From Mucilaginibacter sp. KACC 22773 (lineage in GTDB: Bacteria; Bacteroidota; Bacteroidia; Sphingobacteriales; Sphingobacteriaceae): a stretch of 64,000 bases of DNA. The stretch is from NCBI RefSeq assembly GCF_028736215.1, contig NZ_CP117883.1, forward strand, positions 620,001 through 684,000, given 5' to 3'. Shown piece by piece: positions 28,801-35,654 of the stretch (position 1 is the first letter of the stretch; each line of letters begins with the position of its first letter). The position numbers and the translations under genes are program-made. The notes below the pieces were generated by a model that saw nothing but the letters and a program-made list of their open reading frames with translations, had not been told where the DNA came from and did not search any database.

Positions 28801-29073
28801 TTCGGCTTGTTTAACCGTAATTTCCTGCGTTGCAAAACCCAGGTAGGACACTTTAAGCACATCGTTAATATTTGCGTTCAGGCTGAATTTACCATCGGCG
28901 CCGGTTTGTGCACCATTGGTGGTGCCTTTAACAGCTACACTTACACCGGGTAGGGGCAAGCCATCGGATTTAGCGGTTACCGTACCGCTTATTTTAACAG
29001 ATTGCGCTGCAACTGTTTGGATGAGAAAAAAAGGCAACAGGATTGCCAGTAAAAATTTGTAGTTTTTTAACAT
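25891..29073 (-). CDS. SusC/RagA-family TonB-linked receptor of the sulfur-regulated locus
   Basis: A 1060-residue outer-membrane importer: signal peptide to about residue 23 (QTVAAQ), carboxypeptidase-like domain (ISGTVTAKSDGLPLPG, 28-110), plug with LFVVDGVIVDNSQFLG and DIESVSVLKGPNAAALYG (about 185-235) and a barrel ending NIGFNINLKF. It contains no Cys and only four Met, against about 14 Met in the equally long SusC at 15021. No STN domain is present. It is preceded by a hairpin and the short ORF ending in Cys-Cys-Cys. The likely cargo is a sulfur-containing nutrient (inference), energised by TonB-ExbBD encoded elsewhere. Confidence 0.92.
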   Translation of the reverse strand: MLKNYKFLLAILLPFFLIQTVAAQSVKISGTVTAKSDGLPLPGVSVAVKGTTNGAQTGADGKFSLNANINDVLKVSYLGFATQEITVKQAETNLQIVLQDAPNSLNEVVITALNISKDKKTLGYSVQGLKSKDISEAKETNLVNALAGKIAGVQVTNSQGDMGSSRIIIRGETSIGNNNQPLFVVDGVIVDNSQFLGTNGSRDFANAIADLNSEDIESVSVLKGPNAAALYGYRAAAGVILIKTKTGKGAKGLGVTINSNTSFSTVNILPDYQNEYGQGSNGKFSYVDGKGGGVNDGVDESWGPALDGSLIPQFYSNGQAVPFVAHPDNVKNFFNTGVTLNNGVALAGSSDKADYRLSYNNLHQTGIVPNTSQGRNSFLLNSTFKLSPKLTVTTIANYIKDDADNLPGAGGRRATSTMLQFTWFGRQVDISQLKNYKDANGNTFNWNNSYYSNPYWLAYENTVGQHKNRIIGSVELNYKIIEGLSANFRTGTDYYNDRRKIKVAYGTNGTPFGSYEEDAYTVNETNTEARLQYTKKLNNDFSLDVLGGGNISTILNEQNDQVAPKLAVAGLYTLSNSRDPLVSSNYYGKLKTYSYFASAQIGFKNYAFINLTGRNDWSSTLPAANLSYFYPSVNGSLILSEALDIKSDILTYAKLRGGWSKVGKATTPYQLINYYNFTAPFGSNPQQSLGTVDLNSKLKPETTTSAEAGFELGFFQDRVHLDVSAYNTNSINQIVTVDVSPSTGYSQKLINGGSINNKGIEIQLGLTPVKSKDFTWDITTNYSLNRSKVVKLDDEGRLQSIILGSDRTVQVLAALGQPYGTLYGNAYTRDASGQIVIGANGTPVINPTKQYLGKFTPNWLGSINNSFTYKHINLGFLVDARFGGSIYSNTNRTGTYTGVLASTLPGRGAANGGISYYYPGNNASAGAVQVSGNAPAGVTVYNDGMIFKGVKADGTPNTTILPAQSYYKGFTNVDEAFVYDASYIKLREVKLGYTFPSNWVKSVGLQSATLSVVGRNLWIIHKNAPNIDPETAFNNGNGQGLEDLTLPTVRNIGFNINLKF

Positions 29074-29132
29074 GATAGTTAATGATTAATAGTTTTTATT
29101 GCCAGTACAGCAAAGCCAGCCAACAATATTTT

Positions 29133-29148
29133 GGGCATAGCAATGCCC
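29133..29148 (-). promoter_or_regulatory. Small hairpin in the SusC leader
   Basis: GGGCAT at 29133-29138 pairs with ATGCCC at 29143-29148 around a four-base loop, 60 bases upstream of the SusC start. It may be a second element of the leader structure; no T tract follows it on the minus strand. Confidence 0.35.
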
Positions 29149-29192
29149 GCTGTTGAATTTTTAGTACCGGTAAATTGATTGTTGATTGTGTT

Positions 29193-29243
29193 GGTTATAA
29201 GCCGGAACGGCCAGCTGCAGCAGGGGACCCGGGGCTAATAACC
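29193..29243 (-). promoter_or_regulatory. Leader hairpin following the poly-Cys peptide
   Basis: On the minus strand GGTTATTAGCC (29243-29233) pairs with GGCTTATAACC (29203-29193): ten pairs with one T-T mismatch, enclosing a GC-rich loop. It starts 11 bases after the stop codon of the leader peptide, where a ribosome paused on the Cys codons would hinder its folding. No T tract follows, so if it controls expression it would do so through Rho, translation, or processing. The mechanism is inferred. Confidence 0.5.
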
Positions 29244-29254
29244 GTTGCCGTTAT

Positions 29255-29365
29255 TTAACAGCAACAACGCATACCCTGCATATACAGGTAAACAGAAGCG
29301 GAAGAGGATGATACGAATTTGCGGGCAGGGAATACGTTTGGGAAAGGTGTCCTTGTTGTTTTCAT
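29255..29365 (-). CDS. Candidate poly-cysteine leader peptide
   Basis: A 36-residue ORF from ATG at 29365 to TAA at 29255. It ends YLYMQGMRCCC: three consecutive Cys codons (TGT TGC TGT) directly before the stop. The peptide is rich in Ser, Pro and Arg, with no signal peptide or membrane segment. It lies 123 bases after the TlpA-like gene and 181 bases before SusC on the same strand, and is followed by a long hairpin. This layout fits a cysteine-sensing leader: scarce charged tRNA-Cys would pause the ribosome at the end. A longer in-frame start exists upstream (to 29446) but adds AT-rich sequence without support. That it is translated is inferred. Confidence 0.6.
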   Translation of the reverse strand: MKTTRTPFPNVFPARKFVSSSSASVYLYMQGMRCCC

Positions 29366-29488
29366 AACAATTTGATATATAGATAGTAGTATTGAGTAGA
29401 TAGTGCTGAGTTTTGAGTAAAAAGGTTTTTTAACCCCGAAAATCAATATAAAGCTTTGAGCGTTATGCCTTCTGCTTTTAGCTTTTAG

Positions 29489-30061
29489 TTAGTTTACAGA
29501 TGCAGTTTTATTGTTCACCAATGCATCAACTACTTTTAGCATCGATGCAAACTCCTGGGTATCATAAAGGCGGGTGAGGTAAACAATTTTACCGTCTTTA
29601 TCAATAACCACGTTGCGGGTTACGCCACTTTTTTTGTTGGCAAAGCGCCCGAAAATATCGGCACCCGGATCAAGCGCCAGCGGGTAGCTGATGTTCATTT
29701 CCTGCTGAAAATGCTGCACTTTTTCAAGCGGCTCATCCCTATCAACCCCGATAAGCACCAGGCCTTTGTTTTTATAGGCCTGCCATACATCTTTTTCAAG
29801 GTGGGGCATTTCCTGGCGGCATACGCTGCACCAGCTGGCGGTAAATTGCAGGATAACTACCTTACCCCGAAGCTGTTTTAATGAAGTTTGGGTGCCATCG
29901 GCAAGCACCAGTTTAAAATCGTCGGGAGCCTGATCGCCGGTTTTAACAATGTAACCGCGATCAGTTGATACGGGTAGGGGAGCCGGCGTTACGGTTTGCG
30001 CCCCGGCCAAATAGCCGCTTATTAATAATGAGCAGGTGATGAGTAGCTGTTTAATTTTCAT
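29489..30061 (-). CDS. Periplasmic TlpA/ResA-like thioredoxin
   Basis: A 190-residue thiol-disulfide protein with a signal peptide (LLITCSLLISGYLAGAQ) and a redoxin/AhpC-TSA fold. The redox motif is WCSVC (C78, C81), following VVILQFTAS, and a cis-Pro is expected in the KKSGVTRNVVIDKDG region. Such proteins reduce or oxidise substrate thiols in the periplasm. The ATG at 30061 was preferred over an upstream one because it begins a proper signal peptide. It is directly under the SAM-I riboswitch and heads the locus with the leader peptide and SusC/SusD, so a role in handling imported sulfur compounds is plausible but inferred. Confidence 0.88.
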   Translation of the reverse strand: MKIKQLLITCSLLISGYLAGAQTVTPAPLPVSTDRGYIVKTGDQAPDDFKLVLADGTQTSLKQLRGKVVILQFTASWCSVCRQEMPHLEKDVWQAYKNKGLVLIGVDRDEPLEKVQHFQQEMNISYPLALDPGADIFGRFANKKSGVTRNVVIDKDGKIVYLTRLYDTQEFASMLKVVDALVNNKTASVN

Positions 30062-30076
30062 AACGTAAATTTTTAA

Positions 30077-30091
30077 CTGCATTTAATGCAG
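30077..30091 (-). promoter_or_regulatory. Hairpin between riboswitch and TlpA start
   Basis: CTGCAT and ATGCAG around TAA form a perfect six-pair stem, 16 bases before the start codon. With the second stem at 30151-30166 (GCAGCT/AGCTGC) it is a candidate part of the riboswitch expression platform. Confidence 0.4.
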
Positions 30092-30182
30092 GGTTAAAAG
30101 CGCTGAAACTTAATTAAACAAGAAATTTAGACGATAACGATATGATGGGTGCAGCTATAAAGCTGCCGGTAACGTAACATAC

Positions 30183-30292
30183 ATTATCTTTTCCGCGAAT
30201 TAATAGCGGACAGGAATTAGCACCTTTATAACAATTGGGCTTACAGGTTGCTAAGACATCACAGGGCCTTTCCCTCCGTCTTTCTTGATAAT
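30183..30292 (-). promoter_or_regulatory. SAM-I (S-box) riboswitch aptamer
   Basis: Read on the minus strand, the RNA has the S-box core in order: GGAGGGA, then GGCCC, then TTAGCAACC, and GGTGCTAATTCC near the 3' side. The closing P1 helix is ATTATC (30292-30287) with GATAAT (30188-30183). The aptamer binds S-adenosylmethionine and normally switches genes off when SAM is plentiful. Here it precedes the TlpA-like gene by about 120 bases, and plausibly controls the leader peptide and SusC/SusD as well. It is one of the clearest regulatory signals in the window. Confidence 0.93.
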
Positions 30293-30512
30293 TAAATTAA
30301 AGAACTGTTTGATGATGCAAATATATAATATATTCTACTAAATACATAGGTATTGTATAATTTAATTGTCATGAAATGGGAAGGGGGGAACGCCGGTTTT
30401 GAACGCTGGTCACGACTCACCCCGGCGAGGCTCCGCCATACTTGTTTTTCGCCTCGCCCATATTCCCATCAAATAATTTTTATATATTTATTCCCGAAAA
30501 TGAATAACCTTG

Positions 30513-30866
30513 ATGCCTTATAAACCCGGATTACATTTATTATCTGAATTCAGTACCGATAAACCTAACCTGTTACAATCAAGTGCGGCCTGCAGGCAGT
30601 TGTTTAATCAGCTCATCGATACCTATCAGCTAACCAAAGTTGGCGAAGTTTACCACGATTTTGATGGCGGCGGCTTTACGGCTGTGGTCTGCTTAACCGA
30701 ATCGCATATGTCTATCCATACCTGGCCAGAGTATGGTATGGCCACTTTTGATGTGTTTTTATCTAACTATCAAAAAGAGAACGATGATAAGGCACGTGCT
30801 ATTTACCAGGGTGTTATCGCTTTTTTTGAAGGCGTGGAGATACAGAAAAACGAAGTGAAAAGGTAA
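30513..30866 (+). CDS. SpeD/SpeH-like pyruvoyl decarboxylase homologue
   Basis: A 117-residue single-domain homologue of S-adenosylmethionine decarboxylase. The self-cleavage site is in LTESHMSIHTWPEYG (E63-S64, with H65 and H69), so pyruvoyl formation looks possible. In canonical enzymes the next block reads DVFTCG, where the Cys is the catalytic proton donor; here it reads DVFLSN, so that Cys is replaced by Ser. Homologues with altered active sites are known to have become ornithine or arginine decarboxylases, so the substrate may not be AdoMet. It heads a six-gene cluster with an aminopropyltransferase homologue, one base from the next gene. The ATG at 30513 was chosen over TTG. Confidence 0.8.
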   Translation: MPYKPGLHLLSEFSTDKPNLLQSSAACRQLFNQLIDTYQLTKVGEVYHDFDGGGFTAVVCLTESHMSIHTWPEYGMATFDVFLSNYQKENDDKARAIYQGVIAFFEGVEIQKNEVKR

Positions 30867-30867
30867 T

Positions 30868-32292
30868 ATGGCAGCTACACTAAACCCCAAAGCATTCCCT
30901 TTTTCGGGCGAAATAACCTGCCCCGGTTGCCAGCACAGTATTACTTTGTATGATCAGATAGGCTGTGAGGCTGTAGTTTGCCCGCAATGCCGGTCTTACC
31001 TGCTTTTTAATGATGCGGGCAGGCCTTATGTTGAGGAGAAAATTCACGTTTTAAAATTTAAACCTGTTATGCCTTTAGGCACTACAGGTACATTAAAAGG
31101 TGTGGAGTACAAGCTGATTGCATACATGGAAAAGAAGGAGGGGGCAACCCGGTATGAGTGGCGCGAATACATGCTATACAATTATGCCAAAGGCTATGCC
31201 TTTTTATCGGAATATGATGGCCACTGGAGCCTGATAGCCGGCGCCAATTTTTACCCCGATTTGGCAAGTGTAAATTGTATTTATGGCAACGAGGCCGAAT
31301 ATGAAGGCAATACCTATCTTAAATATAACGCTTACAGCCCGGTTATAACGGCCATGATAGGTGAGTTCGACTGGGATATATCCGCCGAAAAATTAAGAGC
31401 TAAAGAGTTCATAGATCCGCCTTATATGCTCACCAGCGAGGAAAACATCAAAAAGTATGTTACCGATTGGTACCTGGGCGAATACCTGGAAGAGGCGGAA
31501 ATAGCGGCGGCTTTTAATATACCTGTTGAAAGCCTTCCCGAAAAAATTGGTATTGGTGCAAACCAGCCATCAAAATACAAAGCCAGGTGGCTGGCCGCTT
31601 ATAAAATAAGCGGCATTGCCGCATTAGCGTTCCTGCTGGTGCAGCTTTCTGTTATTTGGCTTAGGCCCGAAAAGGTATTACTATCTGATACTTATGCATT
31701 AGCTATGCCTCCCCATGTGCCGGATACGTCAAAACATGTAAGCACCGCGCTTGATTCTTTAAGAAACCGCACAGCGCCTGCGCCGGCCGATTCCTTAAAC
31801 TCCTTTGCCCCTGATGCTAATGGCAATTATGAGTTTAAGTCCTTTAAAACCCCCACATTTATCATACCTGATGGACCTGTACCTTTAGAGTTTGAGTTGA
31901 ACTCGCAGGTTGATAACAACTGGCTGTCGGCAACGGTGGAGCTGGTAAGCGAAAAGGACAACCAAACCTGGAGCATATCAAAGGATATTGAGTATTATCA
32001 TGGTTATGAGGACGGCGAAAGCTGGTCGGAAGGGTCATATACACAAACTGTGCTTTTGTCAGAGATTCCTGCCGGTAAGTACCACATCAACATTTATCCT
32101 TATGCAGGCACAAGGGATGTTTCATCGCTGTTTATTAAGGTTACCGAAAGTGTTACCCTATGGCGCAATGTATTGGTTACGCTACTGCTGCTTTGCCTTT
32201 ATCCCTTATACTGCTGGTACCGGATGCGCAAATTTGAAACAAACCGCTGGATGAACAGCGATTTTTCACCCTATCAAAAAGATGACGAATAA
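30868..32292 (+). CDS. DUF4178 zinc-ribbon membrane protein
   Basis: A 474-residue protein with an N-terminal zinc ribbon (CPGC at about 18-21, CPQC at 36-39), then a DUF4178 domain (GVEYKLIAYMEKKEGATR and YEWREYMLYNYAKGYAFL). Two membrane segments (about 247-265 and 430-448) enclose a periplasmic beta-rich domain (residues 270-425). DUF4178 genes recur next to speD- and speE-like genes in many bacteria. Its biochemical role is unknown; the ribbon and membrane topology suggest a scaffold or sensor. It overlaps the next gene's ATG by two bases. Confidence 0.75.
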   Translation: MAATLNPKAFPFSGEITCPGCQHSITLYDQIGCEAVVCPQCRSYLLFNDAGRPYVEEKIHVLKFKPVMPLGTTGTLKGVEYKLIAYMEKKEGATRYEWREYMLYNYAKGYAFLSEYDGHWSLIAGANFYPDLASVNCIYGNEAEYEGNTYLKYNAYSPVITAMIGEFDWDISAEKLRAKEFIDPPYMLTSEENIKKYVTDWYLGEYLEEAEIAAAFNIPVESLPEKIGIGANQPSKYKARWLAAYKISGIAALAFLLVQLSVIWLRPEKVLLSDTYALAMPPHVPDTSKHVSTALDSLRNRTAPAPADSLNSFAPDANGNYEFKSFKTPTFIIPDGPVPLEFELNSQVDNNWLSATVELVSEKDNQTWSISKDIEYYHGYEDGESWSEGSYTQTVLLSEIPAGKYHINIYPYAGTRDVSSLFIKVTESVTLWRNVLVTLLLLCLYPLYCWYRMRKFETNRWMNSDFSPYQKDDE

Positions 32293-32477
32293 TGAAAACA
32301 GGAACCATAGGATCAAACGCAATATACATAGCCATTGTGGCTGCAATTGTAGGCTATTATTCATATGCCGCTTTTGATGGCCTGGCCTTTTGGCAAAGTA
32401 ACGATGTGCAACGCAACGCCAGCTACAACGGCACCGTAGCGCACTCGGGTTACGGGGTTAGGTTTTATCATAAATAA
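32292..32477 (+). CDS. Small single-span membrane protein in the polyamine cluster
   Basis: A 61-residue protein with one membrane helix (AIYIAIVAAIVGYYSYAAF, about 10-28) and a polar C-terminal tail ending SGYGVRFYHK. Its start overlaps the DUF4178 stop (TAATG) and its stop is five bases before the aminopropyltransferase, so it is tightly embedded in the operon. No family recognised. It may position partner proteins in the membrane. Confidence 0.6.
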   Translation: MKTGTIGSNAIYIAIVAAIVGYYSYAAFDGLAFWQSNDVQRNASYNGTVAHSGYGVRFYHK

Positions 32478-32482
32478 CAGTC

Positions 32483-33991
32483 ATGAACAAAAAACTTCCC
32501 GTTCTTTTACTCGTATCGGTTTTTATTATTGCCACCTGCGGGCTTATTTATGAGCTGATAGCAGGCACGTTGGCCAGCTACCTGCTGGGCGATTCGGTTA
32601 CCCAGTTTTCTACCATTATCGGGGTTTACCTTTTTTCGATGGGACTGGGTTCATGGGTATCCAAATACTTTGATAAAAACCTGCTGGCCTGGTTTATCCG
32701 GATCGAAATACTGGTTGGCCTGGTGGGCGGTACAAGCTCATCTATCCTGTTCCTTGTTTTTGAAAGTGTAAGTTCGTTCCGTATTATATTATACGGACTG
32801 ATATCCCTTACCGGCATCCTTGTAGGGCTGGAAATTCCGTTGCTGATGCGTATTTTGCAAAATAGGTTTGAGTTTAAAGACCTGGTATCAAAGGTGTTCA
32901 CTTTTGATTATATAGGCGCTTTAATAGCCTCGCTGGTATTCCCGCTGCTGCTTATCCCTTACCTGGGTTTGGTGCGCACAGCTTACCTGTTTGGTATGCT
33001 GAATGTACTGGTAGCTTTAATAACCTGTATCAATTTCAGGCACGAAATTAAAGGGGCTAAATATTTGCAAAGCGCATCCATCATCAGTATGCTGGCTTTG
33101 CTGGTTGGTTTTGTGTATGCCAATACCATTACCAGTTTTTCGGAAAGTTTAACGTATAGCGATACCATCATTTTTTCGAAAAGTACGCCATACCAGCGCA
33201 TCATCATCACCAAAAAAGGCCGCGACCTGCGCTTGTTTTTAAACGGCAACCTGCAATTCAGTTCGGTTGATGAATACCGCTACCATGAGGCGCTCATTCA
33301 CCCTGTATTACAGGCCCTGCCCGATGCCAAAAATATTTTGGTGATGGGCGGCGGCGATGGGCTTGCCGTGCGCGAAATTTTAAAGTATCCGCAGATTGAA
33401 ACCGTTACCCTGGTTGATTTAGATAAGGAAATGACCAAACTGTTCCGCACTAACGATATGCTGCTGAAGCTGAACCGCCGCTCGTTATTATCGCCTAAAG
33501 TAACCGTAATGAATGCCGACGCCTTTTCATGGGCCCGGGCACAGCACAAAACCTACGATGCCATTATTATTGATTTTCCCGATCCTTCCAATTACTCGGT
33601 TGGTAAACTATACACCAATACTTTTTATGCCATTGTAAAGCATTTGCTTAATCCAGATGGTATTATGGTGATACAATCCACATCGCCCTATGTGGCGCCA
33701 AAATCATACTGGACGGTGGAGAAAACCCTGCAATCAGTTGGTTTGCATACCGTACCCTACCATAACTATGTGCCCTCGTTTGGCGAGTGGGGCTATATTA
33801 TGGCCATGACCAAGCCGGTATACAAAGTGCCCGGTCATTACTTGCCGGGCCTGCGTTTTATGTCGAAAGCTTGCCTGGAGCAGATGTTGTACTTTCCGGC
33901 GGATATGGCCAGGGTACCGGCGCAGGTTAACAAACTGAACAACCAGATACTGGTAAAATATTTTGAGGATGAGTGGTCGACCGTTTTATAG
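32483..33991 (+). CDS. Membrane-anchored spermidine synthase (aminopropyltransferase) homologue
   Basis: A 502-residue protein with an N-terminal membrane domain of about seven helices (residues 5-215) and a C-terminal spermidine-synthase domain. The catalytic part has DEYRYHEALIHPVL (putrescine side), VMGGGDGLAVREIL (decarboxylated-AdoMet binding), the acidic VDLDKEM and the general-base region IIIDFPDPSN. All canonical landmarks are present, so it should transfer an aminopropyl group to an amine, at the membrane. The membrane-fused form differs from soluble SpeE and usually sits in clusters with SpeD- and DUF-type genes, suggesting a lipid-linked or exported acceptor (inference). Confidence 0.85.
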   Translation: MNKKLPVLLLVSVFIIATCGLIYELIAGTLASYLLGDSVTQFSTIIGVYLFSMGLGSWVSKYFDKNLLAWFIRIEILVGLVGGTSSSILFLVFESVSSFRIILYGLISLTGILVGLEIPLLMRILQNRFEFKDLVSKVFTFDYIGALIASLVFPLLLIPYLGLVRTAYLFGMLNVLVALITCINFRHEIKGAKYLQSASIISMLALLVGFVYANTITSFSESLTYSDTIIFSKSTPYQRIIITKKGRDLRLFLNGNLQFSSVDEYRYHEALIHPVLQALPDAKNILVMGGGDGLAVREILKYPQIETVTLVDLDKEMTKLFRTNDMLLKLNRRSLLSPKVTVMNADAFSWARAQHKTYDAIIIDFPDPSNYSVGKLYTNTFYAIVKHLLNPDGIMVIQSTSPYVAPKSYWTVEKTLQSVGLHTVPYHNYVPSFGEWGYIMAMTKPVYKVPGHYLPGLRFMSKACLEQMLYFPADMARVPAQVNKLNNQILVKYFEDEWSTVL

Positions 33992-34004
33992 CCGCAGCAG
34001 CGGG

Positions 34005-35654
34005 ATGAAGCCAACCAGTCGCCGCGCGTTTATTTTGCAGGCGGGCCTGGTTACCGGGGCCATATTGCTTAATGGCTGCATCCGCAGGTTAAGCGGCGGC
34101 AAACCGGAGTATGCCCATATTAAAGGCAAATTGGCCGGCCCCAACGCCAAAGCCGGCCATGCCCTGCGCGATAAACTGCCCATGCCGGCACCCACCACAC
34201 AGCAAATGGTTAAAACATTAATTATCGGCAGCGGTATTTCGGGCCTATCGGCCGCGAGGTGGCTGTTAAAGCAGGGCGAAACAGATTTTCAATTGCTGGA
34301 GCTGGAAGATCATGCTGGCGGTAATGCTTACTTTGGATCGAATGAAGTATCGGCCTATCCCTTAGGTGCGCACTATATCCCCATTGTAAATAACGATGAT
34401 AAGCTGCTAATTGATTTTTTGCAGGAGCACCAGGTAATTACCCATTTTGACGAAAAAGGGCTGCCCTTTTATAACGAGTTTTACCTGTGCTTTGACCCCG
34501 AAGAGCGGCTGCTGATAAACGGCCACTGGCAGGAGGGCATAGTACCCGATTTTGGTGTGACTGATAATGACAGGAAACAGATCATCCGCTTTTTTGCCCT
34601 GGTTACTCAACTGAAAAATGCGAAGGGGAATGATAGTAAGTATGCCTTTGATATCCCTTTGGATAACAGTTCGGCCGATGATGCCTACCGGAAACTGGAC
34701 AGGATCTCGTTCAAGGATTACCTCAAAGATAACAGCTTCGATTCGCCTTACCTGCTCTGGTATCTAAACTATTGCTGTAAGGACGATTATGGTACACCGG
34801 CACAAAATGTGAGCGCCTGGGCAGGGCTGCACTATTTTTCGGCCCGCAAAGGCACTGCGTCCAACGCCGATCCAAACGCTGTAATTACCTGGCCCGAAGG
34901 TAACGGCTGGCTTATGAAACGCCTGCGCGAAACAGTAAAAGACCATATTAAAACGGGCCACCTGGCTTACGATGTCCAAATAGCAGCAGGTGGCAAGGTC
35001 GCGGTAAAGGTGCTCGACCTGAAACAAAATACATCCGCTGTTATTTATGCGGATAAGGTGATCATGGCATCGCCACAGTATGTTAACCAAAAGTTGCTGA
35101 AAAATACTATACGTCCGGGGTTTGATGCGGGTAAGCTGCATTATTCGCCATGGCTTATTGCTAATATTACGGTTAATAAATTACCCTCGGCAGCCAAAGG
35201 CATGGTGCTGTGCTGGGATAATGTGGCCTACAATACGGCGTCGGTAGGGTATGTAAATGCCAACCAACAGGATATTAAACTGGTAGAACAACAAAAGGTG
35301 CTTACCTACTATTTGCCCCTTTGCGATAAAGAACCCCGCATTGCGCGGCTGGCAGCTTATACCCGCACCTATGAGCAATGGATGGATATTGTGGTACCCG
35401 AAATGGAGCAAATGCACCCCGGTATAACTGAGTGTATTGAGCAGGTGGAGTTTTGGCTGTGGGGCCACGGCATGATTAGTCCGTCGGTCGGTTATATTTG
35501 GGGCGATAACAGGCAGCAGGCGCGGTTGCCCATCAACAACCAGGTATTTTTTGCGCATACCGATCTGAGCGGGGTATCTATTTTCGAGGAAGCATTTCAC
35601 CAGGGCATTAGGGCAGCACAACAGGTTTTAGCACATGAGCATACAACAGCATAA
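34005..35654 (+). CDS. Tat-exported FAD/NAD(P)-binding oxidoreductase of the cluster
   Basis: A 549-residue flavoprotein. The start at 34005, 13 bases after the previous stop, gives a Tat-like signal TSRRAFILQ with lipobox LLNGC (C25), so it is likely folded before export and lipid-anchored outside the inner membrane. The Rossmann FAD motif is IIGSGISGLSAARW (75-80) followed by LLELEDHAGGN, as in amine-oxidase-like proteins. A second FAD contact is expected near the C-terminus (FFAHTDLSGVSIFEEAFHQG). It could oxidise the amine made by the cluster or another substrate. It overlaps the following gene by 20 bases. Confidence 0.75.
   Translation: MKPTSRRAFILQAGLVTGAILLNGCIRRLSGGKPEYAHIKGKLAGPNAKAGHALRDKLPMPAPTTQQMVKTLIIGSGISGLSAARWLLKQGETDFQLLELEDHAGGNAYFGSNEVSAYPLGAHYIPIVNNDDKLLIDFLQEHQVITHFDEKGLPFYNEFYLCFDPEERLLINGHWQEGIVPDFGVTDNDRKQIIRFFALVTQLKNAKGNDSKYAFDIPLDNSSADDAYRKLDRISFKDYLKDNSFDSPYLLWYLNYCCKDDYGTPAQNVSAWAGLHYFSARKGTASNADPNAVITWPEGNGWLMKRLRETVKDHIKTGHLAYDVQIAAGGKVAVKVLDLKQNTSAVIYADKVIMASPQYVNQKLLKNTIRPGFDAGKLHYSPWLIANITVNKLPSAAKGMVLCWDNVAYNTASVGYVNANQQDIKLVEQQKVLTYYLPLCDKEPRIARLAAYTRTYEQWMDIVVPEMEQMHPGITECIEQVEFWLWGHGMISPSVGYIWGDNRQQARLPINNQVFFAHTDLSGVSIFEEAFHQGIRAAQQVLAHEHTTA

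Noticed and set aside
29133..29243. Intrinsic terminator in the SusC leader
   Set aside because: Hairpins are present but no T tract follows on the minus strand; listed instead as leader structure.
29366..29446. Longer form of the poly-Cys ORF
   Set aside because: The added segment has low-complexity AT-rich coding and no supporting start; the 36-codon form is simpler.
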